DNA of 10,430 bases. It comes from Actinomycetes bacterium (GTDB lineage Bacteria; Actinomycetota; Acidimicrobiia; Acidimicrobiales; UBA8190). This document shows, in pieces, positions 1 through 6,227 of this stretch. Below the pieces are notes generated by a model, which saw only the letters and a program-made list of their open reading frames with translations, did no database searches and was not told the origin of the DNA. The position numbers and the translations under genes were made by a program. The number at the start of each line of letters is the position of its first letter. Position 1 is the first letter of the stretch. The DNA lies in the NCBI GenBank assembly GCA_021798135.1, contig JAJZYI010000104.1, forward strand, positions 1-10,430. Direction: 5' to 3'.

Positions 1-69
1 AGCGGCCTCGGACTTGAGCCTTTCCGCCACATGGGTGTCGTGGAACCGGACGGAGACAGGATGCGACAT
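1..69 (-). CDS. Partial ribbon-helix-helix (CopG-type) antitoxin-like protein, N-terminus only
   Basis: Reading leftward from an ATG at 69, the visible 23 residues are MSHPVSVRFHDTHVAERL followed by KSEAA, and the frame then leaves the window. The pattern 'xxVSVRFxDxxVxERLKxEA' is the N-terminal beta strand and first helix typical of CopG/RelB-like ribbon-helix-helix DNA-binding proteins, many of which are antitoxins that repress their own operon. No Shine-Dalgarno sequence precedes the ATG. A TACACT hexamer sits at -12 to -7, which fits leaderless translation, common in actinobacteria. A perfect palindrome overlaps this box and the start codon. A partner toxin, if there is one, would lie beyond the left edge. 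The family call rests on a short fragment. Confidence 0.6.
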   Translation of the reverse strand, partial: MSHPVSVRFHDTHVAERLKSEAA

Positions 70-85
70 GACTACAGTGTAGTCA
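69..85 (-). promoter_or_regulatory. Perfect 8+1+8 palindrome, probable autorepression operator of the RHH gene
   Basis: TGACTACA, one base, then TGTAGTCA forms a perfect inverted repeat. It is conspicuously AT-rich against the background. It covers the minus-strand TACACT at 76-81, a TAnnnT -10 box ending six bases before the ATG, and it touches the start codon at 69. RHH antitoxins typically bind such palindromes to repress themselves. The binding itself is inferred. Confidence 0.55.
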
Positions 86-256
86 ACCGCATGCGATGCT
101 GGGAAGGCCAGCCCAACATCCGACCCAACAATTGCGGCTCACGATGTCCCGGCCGGTCCCGTCGCTTCCGATCGGCCCCCGACGACCGCCAGGAGGAGCG
201 GCCAGCTTGGGACGTGGCAGGACACCACAGCCTCGCCTGGCACGTCCCCGAGCCCG

Positions 257-298
257 CTTTTCATCCCAAGGTGCCGGGTTCGAGCCCCGGGCGGCCCA
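257..298 (+). pseudogene. Isolated 3' half of a tRNA-Lys gene (att-like remnant)
   Basis: From the anticodon loop to the discriminator base the segment fits a tRNA exactly. The loop CTTTTCA is 257-263 with TTT in the anticodon position. The 3' anticodon stem TCCCA is 264-268, and the five-base variable loop AGGTG is 269-273. The T arm is CCGGG (274-278), loop TTCGAGC (279-285), CCCGG (286-290), with all five pairs perfect. The 3' acceptor strand GCGGCCC is 291-297 and discriminator A is 298. No CCA is encoded, as is usual in many actinobacteria. The sequence upstream has no D arm, no GGGCCGC acceptor strand and no 5' anticodon stem complementary to TCCCA, so it is not a functional tRNA. Such 3' halves arise when integrative elements recombine at a tRNA gene. 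The lysine assignment is by resemblance. Confidence 0.7.
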
Positions 299-617
299 CG
301 GCGAAGCCCTGAGTCAGCTGCCTCCGCGGCTCTGTCACGCCCGGAGGTGCGCTGCCATCCAACACGAGACGCGACAACGTGGCCGGCGAGCGTGCCGCCC
401 GTCGGCATCCCCGTGCCGACCCAGCTCTCGGCTTGCTCGATGCCGTCACGCCTCGGGGTGGTCATCGAGACGTCGAGAACGCCTGGTCACCAGCAACTGC
501 AGGCGCCGAGACACCTTCGATCAGTCGATCCACCGCCTGCGGGGGTCCGGAGCTGCTTGCCGATGCGGTGCTCGGGCAGCAGGAGGCCAGGACGCTCCAC
601 GGCAGTGGCAGCCACGC
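299..617. other. Stretch with no recognisable gene
   Basis: Between the tRNA fragment and the end of the glycoside-hydrolase-like gene I find no ORF with a ribosome binding site plus a recognisable or compositionally convincing product. A weak imperfect hairpin (CTGCTTGCC paired with GGGCAGCAG, around 552-580, one bulged base) could be a terminator for the leftward gene ending at 618, but this is not secure. The stretch could be degraded DNA next to the att-like scar. Confidence 0.4.
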
Positions 618-1853
618 TCACCGGTCCAGGCGCTTGGCGTCGCTCGACAGGGCCTGCAGCGCCGGCAGCGGAGCCTGGCCGAAGCAGATGAGGTCCCAGG
701 GCGTGCACGTGTACCCGGGCCCGGCGCTCTCCTCCAGGAGCCATGCGGTCCCGCCGGTCACCCCGCTCGACGCCTCGGCGGCCATCGCCTGCACCGAGGC
801 TTCGATCACCGCGGCCTGGTGCGCAGGCGACCCTCCGGACGGCTGCCCCGGGACCGTCTCCGGGCGGCCGTCGAGACCGCCGAACTCCCCGACGAAGACC
901 GGCTTGCCCTCCGACAGGGCGACGACGTGCGCCAGGAACGCTCGGGCCGCGGGTACGTAGACGCCGGGGGTGGTGCCGGACAGGTCGCCTCCACCGCCGG
1001 GGAGCACGGGGAGGTCGTTCAGGTACAGGTGTGCCGAGACGAAGTCGACCAGGGGCGCCACCAGCCCGGTGTCCACCGGGTCGTTGAAGTCCCACCGTTC
1101 CCCCGGCGTGCGCGCCGGTGCCCGCCAGCCCCCGATGGTGAGCGGGATCCCGGGAGCCTCCCGGTGCACCGCCGCGATGTCGCGACGGAGCATGGGAATC
1201 GTGGCGGCGTCCACCAAGGGCTCGTTGGCCACCTCGATCCCCACGAGGGACGCGGGGAAGCCATGGCACTGGCGTTCGACGTCGGCCAGGATCGCACCCT
1301 GGTTGGCGATCCACTGCCTGGTGGGCTCGACCGCTTGGCCGGGTCCCGGGAAGCCCGGGAACGGAGGCTCCGGCGGCCAGCTCCCGGGCGACCTCACCCC
1401 GTCCACGCCCGCCTCGCCGCCGACGAGCAGGATGGCCTCGATGTGGGCAGCCTCGAGCTCCCCGAAGACCTGCCGCCAGCCGCCGTCGTGCAGGGCGCGG
1501 TAGAGGGCCGGCTGTGGGTCGGGCGTCTCGGCCACCAGGCGGAGGATCCTGATGCCGTCTCGCTGGAGCAGGTGCACCAGCGCCGGACCGGTCGGCTGCT
1601 CGCCCTGGCCCGGGAGCAGGTTGATCGGGGAGACCCCGGCCCCCACGGCGAAGCCGTGCAGCGGTGGCGCCGGCATCACCCGGCTGCCGACAGGCCGCAC
1701 CGTGCGAGCGCTCGCGGTGGGAGGATGCACGACGCGTTGCACGGCCGCGGGTCGGGTCGGCCCGCACGAGGCGGAGACCAGCGCGATGGCGACGAGGAGC
1801 GTCCGTCCTGCCCGCCGCGAGCCCGAGACCGGCTGCCGAACCCCCACGGCCAC
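618..1853 (-). CDS. Cellulase-like TIM-barrel glycoside hydrolase, probable lipoprotein
   Basis: The product is 411 residues from a GTG at 1853. This start was chosen because GGAGGAGAGGAG lies six bases upstream and places a signal sequence at the N-terminus; the frame stays open further upstream, but that part looks non-coding. Residues 17-30 (RTLLVAIALVSAS, then Cys30) form a lipoprotein signal with a plausible lipobox, so the mature protein is probably lipid-anchored on the cell surface. The domain starts near residue 65. The family-typical elements are VGIEVANEP with Glu211 as the probable acid/base, SAHLY (His275, Tyr277) on a later strand, and PVFVGEFGG with Glu323 as the probable nucleophile. 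The order and ~110-residue spacing match GH5/clan GH-A (beta strands 4 and 7). Substrate cannot be read from sequence; beta-glucan or mannan would be usual. It stands alone as a transcription unit. Confidence 0.75.
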   Translation of the reverse strand: MAVGVRQPVSGSRRAGRTLLVAIALVSASCGPTRPAAVQRVVHPPTASARTVRPVGSRVMPAPPLHGFAVGAGVSPINLLPGQGEQPTGPALVHLLQRDGIRILRLVAETPDPQPALYRALHDGGWRQVFGELEAAHIEAILLVGGEAGVDGVRSPGSWPPEPPFPGFPGPGQAVEPTRQWIANQGAILADVERQCHGFPASLVGIEVANEPLVDAATIPMLRRDIAAVHREAPGIPLTIGGWRAPARTPGERWDFNDPVDTGLVAPLVDFVSAHLYLNDLPVLPGGGGDLSGTTPGVYVPAARAFLAHVVALSEGKPVFVGEFGGLDGRPETVPGQPSGGSPAHQAAVIEASVQAMAAEASSGVTGGTAWLLEESAGPGYTCTPWDLICFGQAPLPALQALSSDAKRLDR

Positions 1854-1999
1854 GGTCGGCTCCTCTCCTCCCAGCCGGTTCGGCACGACCGGGGGCCGGC
1901 GGTCGTGGAGCCCCAGGTCCGTCACCGGCGACGTCGGGGAACGCGTGCGCGCCCCGCACCGGCATGGCCGTTGCCCGCCGCGTGCGGCCGGTGCGCCAA

Positions 2000-2039
2000 C
2001 GACGGGCGCCACCGGCCGGTCCGCCGGCGGCGCCCGTCG
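2000..2039 (-). terminator. Strong GC hairpin downstream of the secreted-protein gene
   Basis: An 11-bp perfect stem (CGACGGGCGCC at 2000-2010 with GGCGCCCGTCG at 2029-2039) continues after one mismatch into five further pairs (2012-2016 with 2023-2027) and a six-base loop. It lies ~36 bases beyond the stop of the leftward gene ending at 2075. There is no T-run. It is read as a terminator by position and stability; an mRNA-stabilising hairpin is possible. Confidence 0.6.
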
Positions 2040-2074
2040 CACGGGTCAGGTCAGGGCGACGCCCGGTGCCGGCG

Positions 2075-2635
2075 TCAGATCAGGGCGACACCGCCCGAGC
2101 TGTCCGACACGGTGACGTTGTTGTAGAAGGCGTCGCCGTTGGCGCTGTTGGCGTCCTGGTTGGCCGCCACCTGCACGTTGAACTGCGTGCCGACGAACTG
2201 CGGGTACTGGGCGAGGTCGATGGTCACCGACCCGCCGGTGAACGGGATCCAGACCCCGTCGGCCTTGGTGCACTGAGCGTCCTGCATCCGGGTGTCGCCG
2301 GGACTGGTCGCCGTCAGGCAGGCGAAGGAGGTGTCGGCCACGACGCCGCTGGTCGCGCTCTGGGTGAACACCGTCAGGGTGCTCCCGTCGATGCTCAGGG
2401 CCACCATCCCCAGCTCTTGGACGTTGTCCGTGGCGTTCCCCGGGTACAGGTTGCACCACCCGCTGCTCTGGCCGTCGGTCACGGTCGTGCACGTTGGGGC
2501 GGTGGTGGACGCGGCGGCCGGAGCGGCACCCACGAGCGAGAGCGACAGCGACGCGGCGGCGACCGTGCCGGCGGCGACGGCGAGCCGGAACGGCACCGTC
2601 CGGCGCAGGCGGCATGGCGACATGGATCCCAGCAT
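2075..2635 (-). CDS. Secreted four-cysteine protein of unknown function
   Basis: The product is 186 residues. The ATG at 2635 follows GGGAGG by eleven bases; a second ATG four codons in is possible but lies too far from that site. Residues 9-42 form a classic Sec signal: Arg-rich start (RLRRTVPFR), Ala/Leu/Ser hydrophobic core, and an APAAA-S cleavage region near residue 42. The mature part is about 144 residues, Thr/Ser/Gly/Asn-rich, with four cysteines (49, 61, 106, 122) that could make two disulfides. Alternating hydrophobic residues (ALSIDGSTLTVF, SVTIDLAQYPQF, QFNVQVAAN) suggest an all-beta fold. I do not recognise a family. It appears to be its own transcription unit, with a hairpin behind it. 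A surface or extracellular role follows only from the signal peptide. Confidence 0.7.
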   Translation of the reverse strand: MLGSMSPCRLRRTVPFRLAVAAGTVAAASLSLSLVGAAPAAASTTAPTCTTVTDGQSSGWCNLYPGNATDNVQELGMVALSIDGSTLTVFTQSATSGVVADTSFACLTATSPGDTRMQDAQCTKADGVWIPFTGGSVTIDLAQYPQFVGTQFNVQVAANQDANSANGDAFYNNVTVSDSSGGVALI

Positions 2636-3062
2636 GGTGTGGAGTGCCTCCCTCGGAACCAGCGCCGCCGGTCGACTGCGCCGGACCGTACATCGGCAAG
2701 TCGGGCCGCCGGCCCCACCCTTCCAGCGAGAGTTGGACGAGGGTTGATGCCACCGTCACCCCTGCCACCCCTGCGTCATCCCGCCGCGGCCGGGTCAGCG
2801 GCCGCCGCAGGCACGAGCGGGAGCCGACCGCGGCCGCCGGTCGAGCGGCCAGGCTGGCCCCGGGCCGCCTGCGGCGAGCACGGGCGGGCGCGGGGCGTGG
2901 GGCCCCACGGCCTGCGGGGCGGCGCGGACCGGTTGACGGCGACTCCGGCGCCTGGTCCGGCCATGCCTCGGCCGCTCGCTACCACGAGGGGCCAGGTCCG
3001 AGGCTCGCGCGGCACACCTGGCCGCGGTTCCCGCGGTTCGCCGGGACCGGCGCCGTCCGAGC
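2636..3062. other. Intergenic region of ~430 bases with hairpins and a palindrome, no gene seen
   Basis: This lies between the start of the secreted-protein gene and the end of the membrane-anchored protein gene. It contains a terminator-like hairpin (2990-3023), a perfect 14-bp palindrome CGTGGGGCCCCACG (2896-2909), and a 9-bp tandem duplication CCGCGGTTC (3022-3039). The part nearest 2636 must carry the promoter of the leftward secreted-protein gene, but I see no clear -10 or -35. The open frames here lack ribosome binding sites and family resemblance. Confidence 0.5.
2990..3023 (-). terminator. Hairpin downstream of the membrane-anchored protein gene
   Basis: GGCCAGGT (2990-2997) and ACCTGGCC (3016-3023) form a perfect 8-bp stem with an 18-base loop that can pair further (CCG with CGG). 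It sits ~40 bases past the stop of the leftward gene ending at 3063. No T-run follows. Confidence 0.4.
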
Positions 3063-4181
3063 CTACGAGCCTGCGGCTGCCTTCGCCGCCGCCAGGAACC
3101 GCTGGAAGGACACCACCTGGCCGGCAGGCGGTGCGGTGATCGACACCGGCGTGCCGAAGTGGGAGTAGTCCGCGACGACGGCTACGGTTTCGCCCGACCG
3201 GCCCGACCGGCCCGACCGGTCCGACAGGGACACGGTGACCGACATCCGGACCACCTCGCCGTCGCTGACCCAGACGTCGATGACCATCCGCCGGGTGCGG
3301 TCGAGGCCCGCAGTGGCGATCCGCTGCTCGGCGGCAGGCAAGTGGGACGAACGGATGAGCTTGACCGCCGCGGCCTTGTCGAGCGTGACCGCGTAGCCGG
3401 TCGCGGCCCGGCCACGGACGGAACGGGGCCCCAGCGGCGCAACGGTGCCACCGCGCGCGGCCAGGGTGTGCAGCATGGCCGTGGGGTTGGCGAACGAGAT
3501 CCCCGAGGACGCTTGGCCGGCCTCGGGCAACGGCATCTCGATCCAGTGCTTGCCGGGCAGCAGGGAGGAGATGTCCGTGCCGTGGGGCAGGAGGTCGATG
3601 TAGGCGTTGCCGCCGATGACCAGCTCCTTCATCCGCACCCCGTTGAGGGTCGTGGTGCCGCCGTAGACGATCACCATCGACCCTGCGCTGGTGTCGAGGT
3701 TGGCCTGCCCGGTGCCGGTGAACGTGAGGTCCCCGCCGTTGGGGAGGCCGGTGGCCGACAGGGACAGGGTGACGTCGGCGGTGCGCTGGTGCTCGGTGTG
3801 GATGGCGGCGTCGAGCACGGCCTGGGCCGGCGTCGGCGCCGACCCGGTTGCGAGCAGGCCGGCTCCGGTGCCGGCTACGACGACCGCCACCGCCACCGAC
3901 ACGGCCACGGCCACCCGGCGGCGCCGCGGTCGCGTGCCGTCCGGCGGGGACGGCCAGGCGACGGTGCCGGAGCCGGGCACGTCGGGAGGGGCCCACGACG
4001 GCTCGGAGGCCGGGGCCGCGGGCGGCCCCGCTTGCGGGACACCTCCGTCCGCGTGCCCGGTGCCACCCGGGCCCGCGCCGCCGGTGCCGGCCGGACCCGT
4101 GGAGGCGCCAGGACCGCCCGCCGGCTCGGGTCCAGCCACGCCGCCCGAGCCCCCGGCACCAGCCCCGAGATCGTGCTCCAC
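3063..4181 (-). CDS. Membrane-anchored protein with extracytoplasmic LppX/LprAFG-like domain
   Basis: The product is 372 residues from a GTG at 4181, chosen because the upstream frame has no better start and GCGGGGGTG precedes it; the start is moderately uncertain. Residues 1-85 are a Gly/Pro/Ala-rich disordered segment, presumably cytoplasmic. Then comes an Arg cluster (RPRRRR) and one membrane helix (~89-111), so the remaining ~260 residues lie outside. The outer domain opens with a helix (AQAVLDAAIHTEHQRTADVT) and beta strands such as GNAYIDLLP, HWIEMPLP, GYAVTLD, MVIDVWVSDG and VRMSVTVSL. This resembles mycobacterial LppX/LprAFG and LolA-like lipid-carrier folds, by pattern only. Three 9-bp repeats near the C-terminus give RSG repeats. 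The SRPBCC gene ends 38 bases upstream, so the two are probably one operon. A role in lipid or glycolipid handling would be inference. Confidence 0.65.
   Translation of the reverse strand: MEHDLGAGAGGSGGVAGPEPAGGPGASTGPAGTGGAGPGGTGHADGGVPQAGPPAAPASEPSWAPPDVPGSGTVAWPSPPDGTRPRRRRVAVAVSVAVAVVVAGTGAGLLATGSAPTPAQAVLDAAIHTEHQRTADVTLSLSATGLPNGGDLTFTGTGQANLDTSAGSMVIVYGGTTTLNGVRMKELVIGGNAYIDLLPHGTDISSLLPGKHWIEMPLPEAGQASSGISFANPTAMLHTLAARGGTVAPLGPRSVRGRAATGYAVTLDKAAAVKLIRSSHLPAAEQRIATAGLDRTRRMVIDVWVSDGEVVRMSVTVSLSDRSGRSGRSGETVAVVADYSHFGTPVSITAPPAGQVVSFQRFLAAAKAAAGS
3193..3228. repeat. 9-bp tandem repeat inside the membrane-anchored protein gene
   Basis: CCCGACCGG occurs three times in perfect tandem (3193-3201, 3202-3210, 3211-3219), followed by a degenerate fourth copy (TCCGACAGG). 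Read on the minus strand it encodes the DRSGRSGRSG stretch joining two beta strands. Being a multiple of three, copy changes keep the frame. Confidence 0.85.
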
Positions 4182-4219
4182 TGCGCACCCCCGCCCGACT
4201 CGATTGCCCTCGCCAAACG

Positions 4220-4702
4220 CTACTCCGGGCCGGCGGGCCCCGCACGCTCGGCCAGCTCGGCGAGCCGGTCGAGCGACCGCCGGAGCATGTCGGCGGTGGT
4301 CGCTCGGGCACGGGCCAAGCGGCTGTCGTCGGTGAGCCGGGTCCAGTCGTAGGTGTGCGTGACGACCGTCAGCGACGGGCCGACCGGCTCCAGGTCCCAG
4401 ATCCACTGGTGCCCGGGCGGCGGCTGTCCGGGCTCCGCTGGCTGCCAGGCGATGCGCCGCGCCTCGACGAGCTCGACGACGTGGTTCTCGCGGACGCTGC
4501 CCATGGTGAGCGTCATCGTGAACACGTCGCCGACGCGCCGGGGTCGCTGGCCGCCGGGCGCCTCCGCCAGGTTGTCGTTGCCGTCCCAGCGCGGCTGCTG
4601 CGCCGGGTCGGCGATGAGCTCGAAGATCACCCCGGCAGCGGCCGCGACCTCGCGGCTGGCGCTGACCCGGCGGGGCGGTTCGACGTGGCCGTCCATCGCC
4701 AC
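4220..4702 (-). CDS. SRPBCC / polyketide cyclase-dehydrase-like protein
   Basis: The product is 160 residues from a GTG at 4702, nine bases after GGGGAGG. An ATG at 4696 and a TTG at 4708 are alternatives in the same frame. The sequence fits the START/Bet v1-like SRPBCC fold: an opening strand RRVSASREVAAAAGVIFELIADPAQQPRWDG (given here only as landmarks: strand, then FELIADP, then PRWDGN), a VGDVFTMTL strand, NHVVELVEARRIAWQPAEP, then WIWDLEPVGPSLTVVTHTYDW and a long C-terminal helix (LRRSLDRLAEL). The AxxxF-x-x-IADP-x-x-x-P-x-W start and the late T-x-V-T-H-T-Y-D-W strand are typical. Such proteins bind hydrophobic ligands; no specific reaction can be assigned. It ends 38 bases before the membrane-anchored protein gene, suggesting cotranscription. 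Confidence 0.85.
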   Translation of the reverse strand: MAMDGHVEPPRRVSASREVAAAAGVIFELIADPAQQPRWDGNDNLAEAPGGQRPRRVGDVFTMTLTMGSVRENHVVELVEARRIAWQPAEPGQPPPGHQWIWDLEPVGPSLTVVTHTYDWTRLTDDSRLARARATTADMLRRSLDRLAELAERAGPAGPE

Positions 4703-4802
4703 AGCCAAGCACCTCCCCGGCCCGTAAGGGCGGCGCGCCCGGCCGGCAGGGTGCCGAGCGCCGGCCCCAGGTGGGTACCCCGGCGAGCAACCCGCGTCGG
4801 CC

Positions 4803-4839
4803 GCACCGGCCGCCCGCTCGCATCCCGGGCGGCCGGTGC
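4803..4839 (-). terminator. Perfect 14-bp hairpin after the carboxymuconolactone-decarboxylase-like gene
   Basis: GCACCGGCCGCCCG (4803-4816) pairs completely with CGGGCGGCCGGTGC (4826-4839) around a nine-base loop. It starts 12 bases past the stop of the leftward gene ending at 4852. The stem is nearly all G-C and there is no T-run, as is common for actinobacterial intrinsic-type terminators. Confidence 0.75.
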
Positions 4840-4851
4840 CGAGGTGCGCGT

Positions 4852-5202
4852 TCAGCTGCCGTCGCCGGCGATCTCCACCAGGCCGAGCCCGCGCAGCACG
4901 TTGCCCGCCGCCGCCGTGATCCGGGCGCTGCCGATGATCGGTGCGATGGCGACCAGGACGTCCTGCGCGTCCTCGGCCGTCACCCCCGAGTCGGCGGCGA
5001 TGCCCATGTTGACGACGTAGGAGATCGGCGGGGCGTCCGCTGCGACGAGCGCGGCCAGCCGGACCAGGTGGTACGTGCGCTCGTCGAGGTTGCAGTTGGC
5101 CAGCGTGTCGAGGTGCATCATGGCGATGGTCTCCAGGACCGGGTGGTCTTCGTGGGCGATGCTGCTGAGGGTGTCCTCAACGGGACTCTGCGTTCCGGCC
5201 AT
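4852..5202 (-). CDS. Carboxymuconolactone decarboxylase (CMD)-like protein without a CxxC
   Basis: The product is 116 residues. The ATG at 5202 follows GAGGAG by five bases, a convincing start. The sequence shows the CMD/AhpD helical fold as found in many actinobacterial paralogues: NLDERTYHLVRLAALVAADAPP (residues 38-59), SYVVNMGIA, GVTAEDAQDVLVAIAPIIGSAR (73-94), then AAGNVLRGLGL. The AhpD-type catalytic CxxC is absent; the only cysteine is Cys37. This argues against peroxidase-reductase activity, and the true substrate is unknown. It has its own terminator behind it and ~130 bases of upstream sequence, so it is probably monocistronic. Confidence 0.88.
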   Translation of the reverse strand: MAGTQSPVEDTLSSIAHEDHPVLETIAMMHLDTLANCNLDERTYHLVRLAALVAADAPPISYVVNMGIAADSGVTAEDAQDVLVAIAPIIGSARITAAAGNVLRGLGLVEIAGDGS

Positions 5203-5331
5203 GTCGGCTCCTCACGGGTCGGGGACGTGTGCGGGTCGAACGATGGACCGAGGGCACCACGCGGTCCTCACCCCGTCGGTGTGATTTCCGCCATCGGCGT
5301 GTCCGCGCCGGGGCGCACCGAGCTCGTCGGC

Positions 5332-5853
5332 TCAGACGTCCACCGTCGCGCGGCACCGCCACCCTTCGCCCACAGGTCCGATCTCCAGGTCGCCGTACGA
5401 CACGCCCTTCGGCACGGCACCGGTGGCGACGAGGGAACCCGCCGGCACCGTCGCGAAGCGTCCCGTCAGGCGGTCACCGTGCACGGCCACGTCGGCAGCG
5501 ATCGGCACGCGCCCGACGACCTCCACGAGGTACAGCACCTCCTCGAGCAGCAGCACCAGGAGGTCGGGGAGGCCTCCCGGGCCCACGTCGAACGGCACGG
5601 CCGTCTGGGCCGGCACCGCGCCCGCCGGTGGTCCCGCCCGCGCCGGCTCCCCCTCTGCCGACGGCGCGCCGGTGACGACCGGACGGGCCTCGGCGAACAC
5701 GTCCACGAAGGCGGTGACGGCCTCCTCCAGACAGGCAGCGGCCGACGGCGCCCAGGCCTCGATCACGGCGTCGGCGGTGTGCGGCAGGACCCTGTGGCCG
5801 CGGGCGCCTCGGCCCGAGCCTCGGGGGTCCTCACCCGAGCAGCGAGGACCCAC
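5332..5853 (-). CDS. Archease, activator of RNA ligase RtcB
   Basis: Archease promotes guanylylation of RtcB and multiple turnover in tRNA and RNA ligation. The family core runs from residue ~19 to the end. It has GHRVLPHTADAVIEAWAPS (HTAD at 25-28), the amphipathic helix DLLVLLLEEVLYLVE (98-111), the strand DVAVHGDRLTGRF, PKGVSYGDLEI (149-158) and a C-terminal W-R-C-R-A-T-V-D-V; the closing Asp-Val is characteristic. A Gly/Ala/Pro-rich linker (~58-88) is longer than usual. The start is unsure. GTG at 5853 is the only reasonable start codon I find near the domain, but it lacks a good ribosome binding site and lies inside a 21-bp repeat array that stays open further upstream. It is head to head with rtcB. 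Confidence 0.8.
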   Translation of the reverse strand: MGPRCSGEDPRGSGRGARGHRVLPHTADAVIEAWAPSAAACLEEAVTAFVDVFAEARPVVTGAPSAEGEPARAGPPAGAVPAQTAVPFDVGPGGLPDLLVLLLEEVLYLVEVVGRVPIAADVAVHGDRLTGRFATVPAGSLVATGAVPKGVSYGDLEIGPVGEGWRCRATVDV

Positions 5854-5962
5854 GCCCGGACCACGGGGATCCTCGCCCGAGCCAGCCGGGTCGTCACCGG
5901 AGCCGCAAGCCTCCTCGCCCGGGCCACGGGGGTCGCCGCCCGAGCCGTGGGCGCGCCCGCCC
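5816..5962. repeat. Degenerate 21-bp minisatellite, seven units, at the archease 5' end
   Basis: Seven consecutive 21-bp units run 5816-5836, 5837-5857, 5858-5878, 5879-5899, 5900-5920, 5921-5941 and 5942-5962. Read on the plus strand each gives a heptapeptide like EPRGSSP (EPRGSSP, EQRGPTP, GPRGSSP, EPAGSSP, EPQASSP, GPRGSPP, EPWARPP). Read on the minus strand, in the archease frame, they give Gly-rich heptads like GEDPRGS. The copies have diverged, so the array is not recent. Its first two units overlap the N-terminus assigned to archease. Confidence 0.8.
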
Positions 5963-6096
5963 GTCCCGGCGGGTGGCGGCGCCGCCCCGCCGGCCGCCGC
6001 TCGGTCCGCTCCTCCACCGGTCGGCCCGGTGGGCGCGGCCGCCTCGGCACGCCTCGGCTCGTCGACACCGCATCTTGGCTCGTCACGCTGTGCAGG

Positions 6097-6145
6097 GGAA
6101 GGGCCATGCGGCCCGTTGGCGGCGGAAGGGCCATGCGGCCCGTTG
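6097..6145. repeat. Two 22-bp direct repeats with 27-bp period, each a small hairpin
   Basis: The identical 22-bp segments 6097-6118 and 6124-6145 are separated by five bases. The centre of each, GGGCCATGCGGCCC, is an inverted repeat (GGGCC and GGCCC around ATGC). They lie between the divergent archease and rtcB genes, ~30 bases upstream of a possible rtcB start at 6176. They could be paired operator sites or remnants of duplication. Confidence 0.8.
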
Positions 6146-6164
6146 CGCTCGGCCCTCGCCGGCC

Positions 6165-6178
6165 GGAGGATTGGGATG
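6165..6178 (+). promoter_or_regulatory. Ribosome binding site and ATG of a possible longer rtcB
   Basis: GGAGGA (6165-6170), five bases, then ATG (6176-6178) make the best ribosome binding site in front of the rtcB frame. The frame runs without stop to the conserved domain and would add 57 residues (MRALGVARAGPVRV...) encoding the 17-bp repeat array. The alternative ATG at 6347 has a weaker GGGGCGAGG six bases ahead. Neither extension resembles the RtcB family. Confidence 0.45.
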
Positions 6179-6227
6179 CGCGCCCTCGGCGTGGCGAGGG
6201 CCGGTCCGGTTCGAGTCGCGGGCACGG

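Noticed and set aside
257..298. A functional tRNA-Lys gene
   Set aside because: The D arm, 5' acceptor strand and 5' anticodon stem are all missing upstream, and no complement to the 3' acceptor GCGGCCC is positioned correctly.
261..449. Minus-strand ORF ending in GRPGLEPGTLG
   Set aside because: This peptide ending is a well-known artefact of translating a tRNA T arm antisense; it maps exactly onto the tRNA-Lys fragment, so it supports the tRNA call and not a protein.
139..465. Minus-strand ORF of 108 codons over the tRNA fragment
   Set aside because: Most of it is antisense read-through of the tRNA remnant, and no ribosome binding site precedes its start.
487..1965. Alternative minus-strand frame over the glycoside-hydrolase gene
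   Set aside because: The product is Arg/Gly/Ala-rich without the catalytic motifs; the overlapping 618-1853 frame carries the signal peptide and NEP/GEFGG motifs.
96..2126. Long plus-strand open frame of 676 codons
   Set aside because: It is antisense to the glycoside-hydrolase gene, has Arg/Pro/Gly-rich meaningless sequence and no ribosome binding site; stop codons are simply rare at this GC content.
2896..2909. 14-bp palindrome CGTGGGGCCCCACG as an operator
   Set aside because: It lies ~290 bases upstream of the nearest start in a stretch of dense GC palindromes; at this composition such a palindrome can arise by chance and nothing ties it to a regulator.
1664..3139. Plus-strand open frame crossing two minus-strand genes
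   Set aside because: It runs antisense through the secreted-protein gene and intergenic hairpins, and its product is low-complexity; it is a GC shadow.
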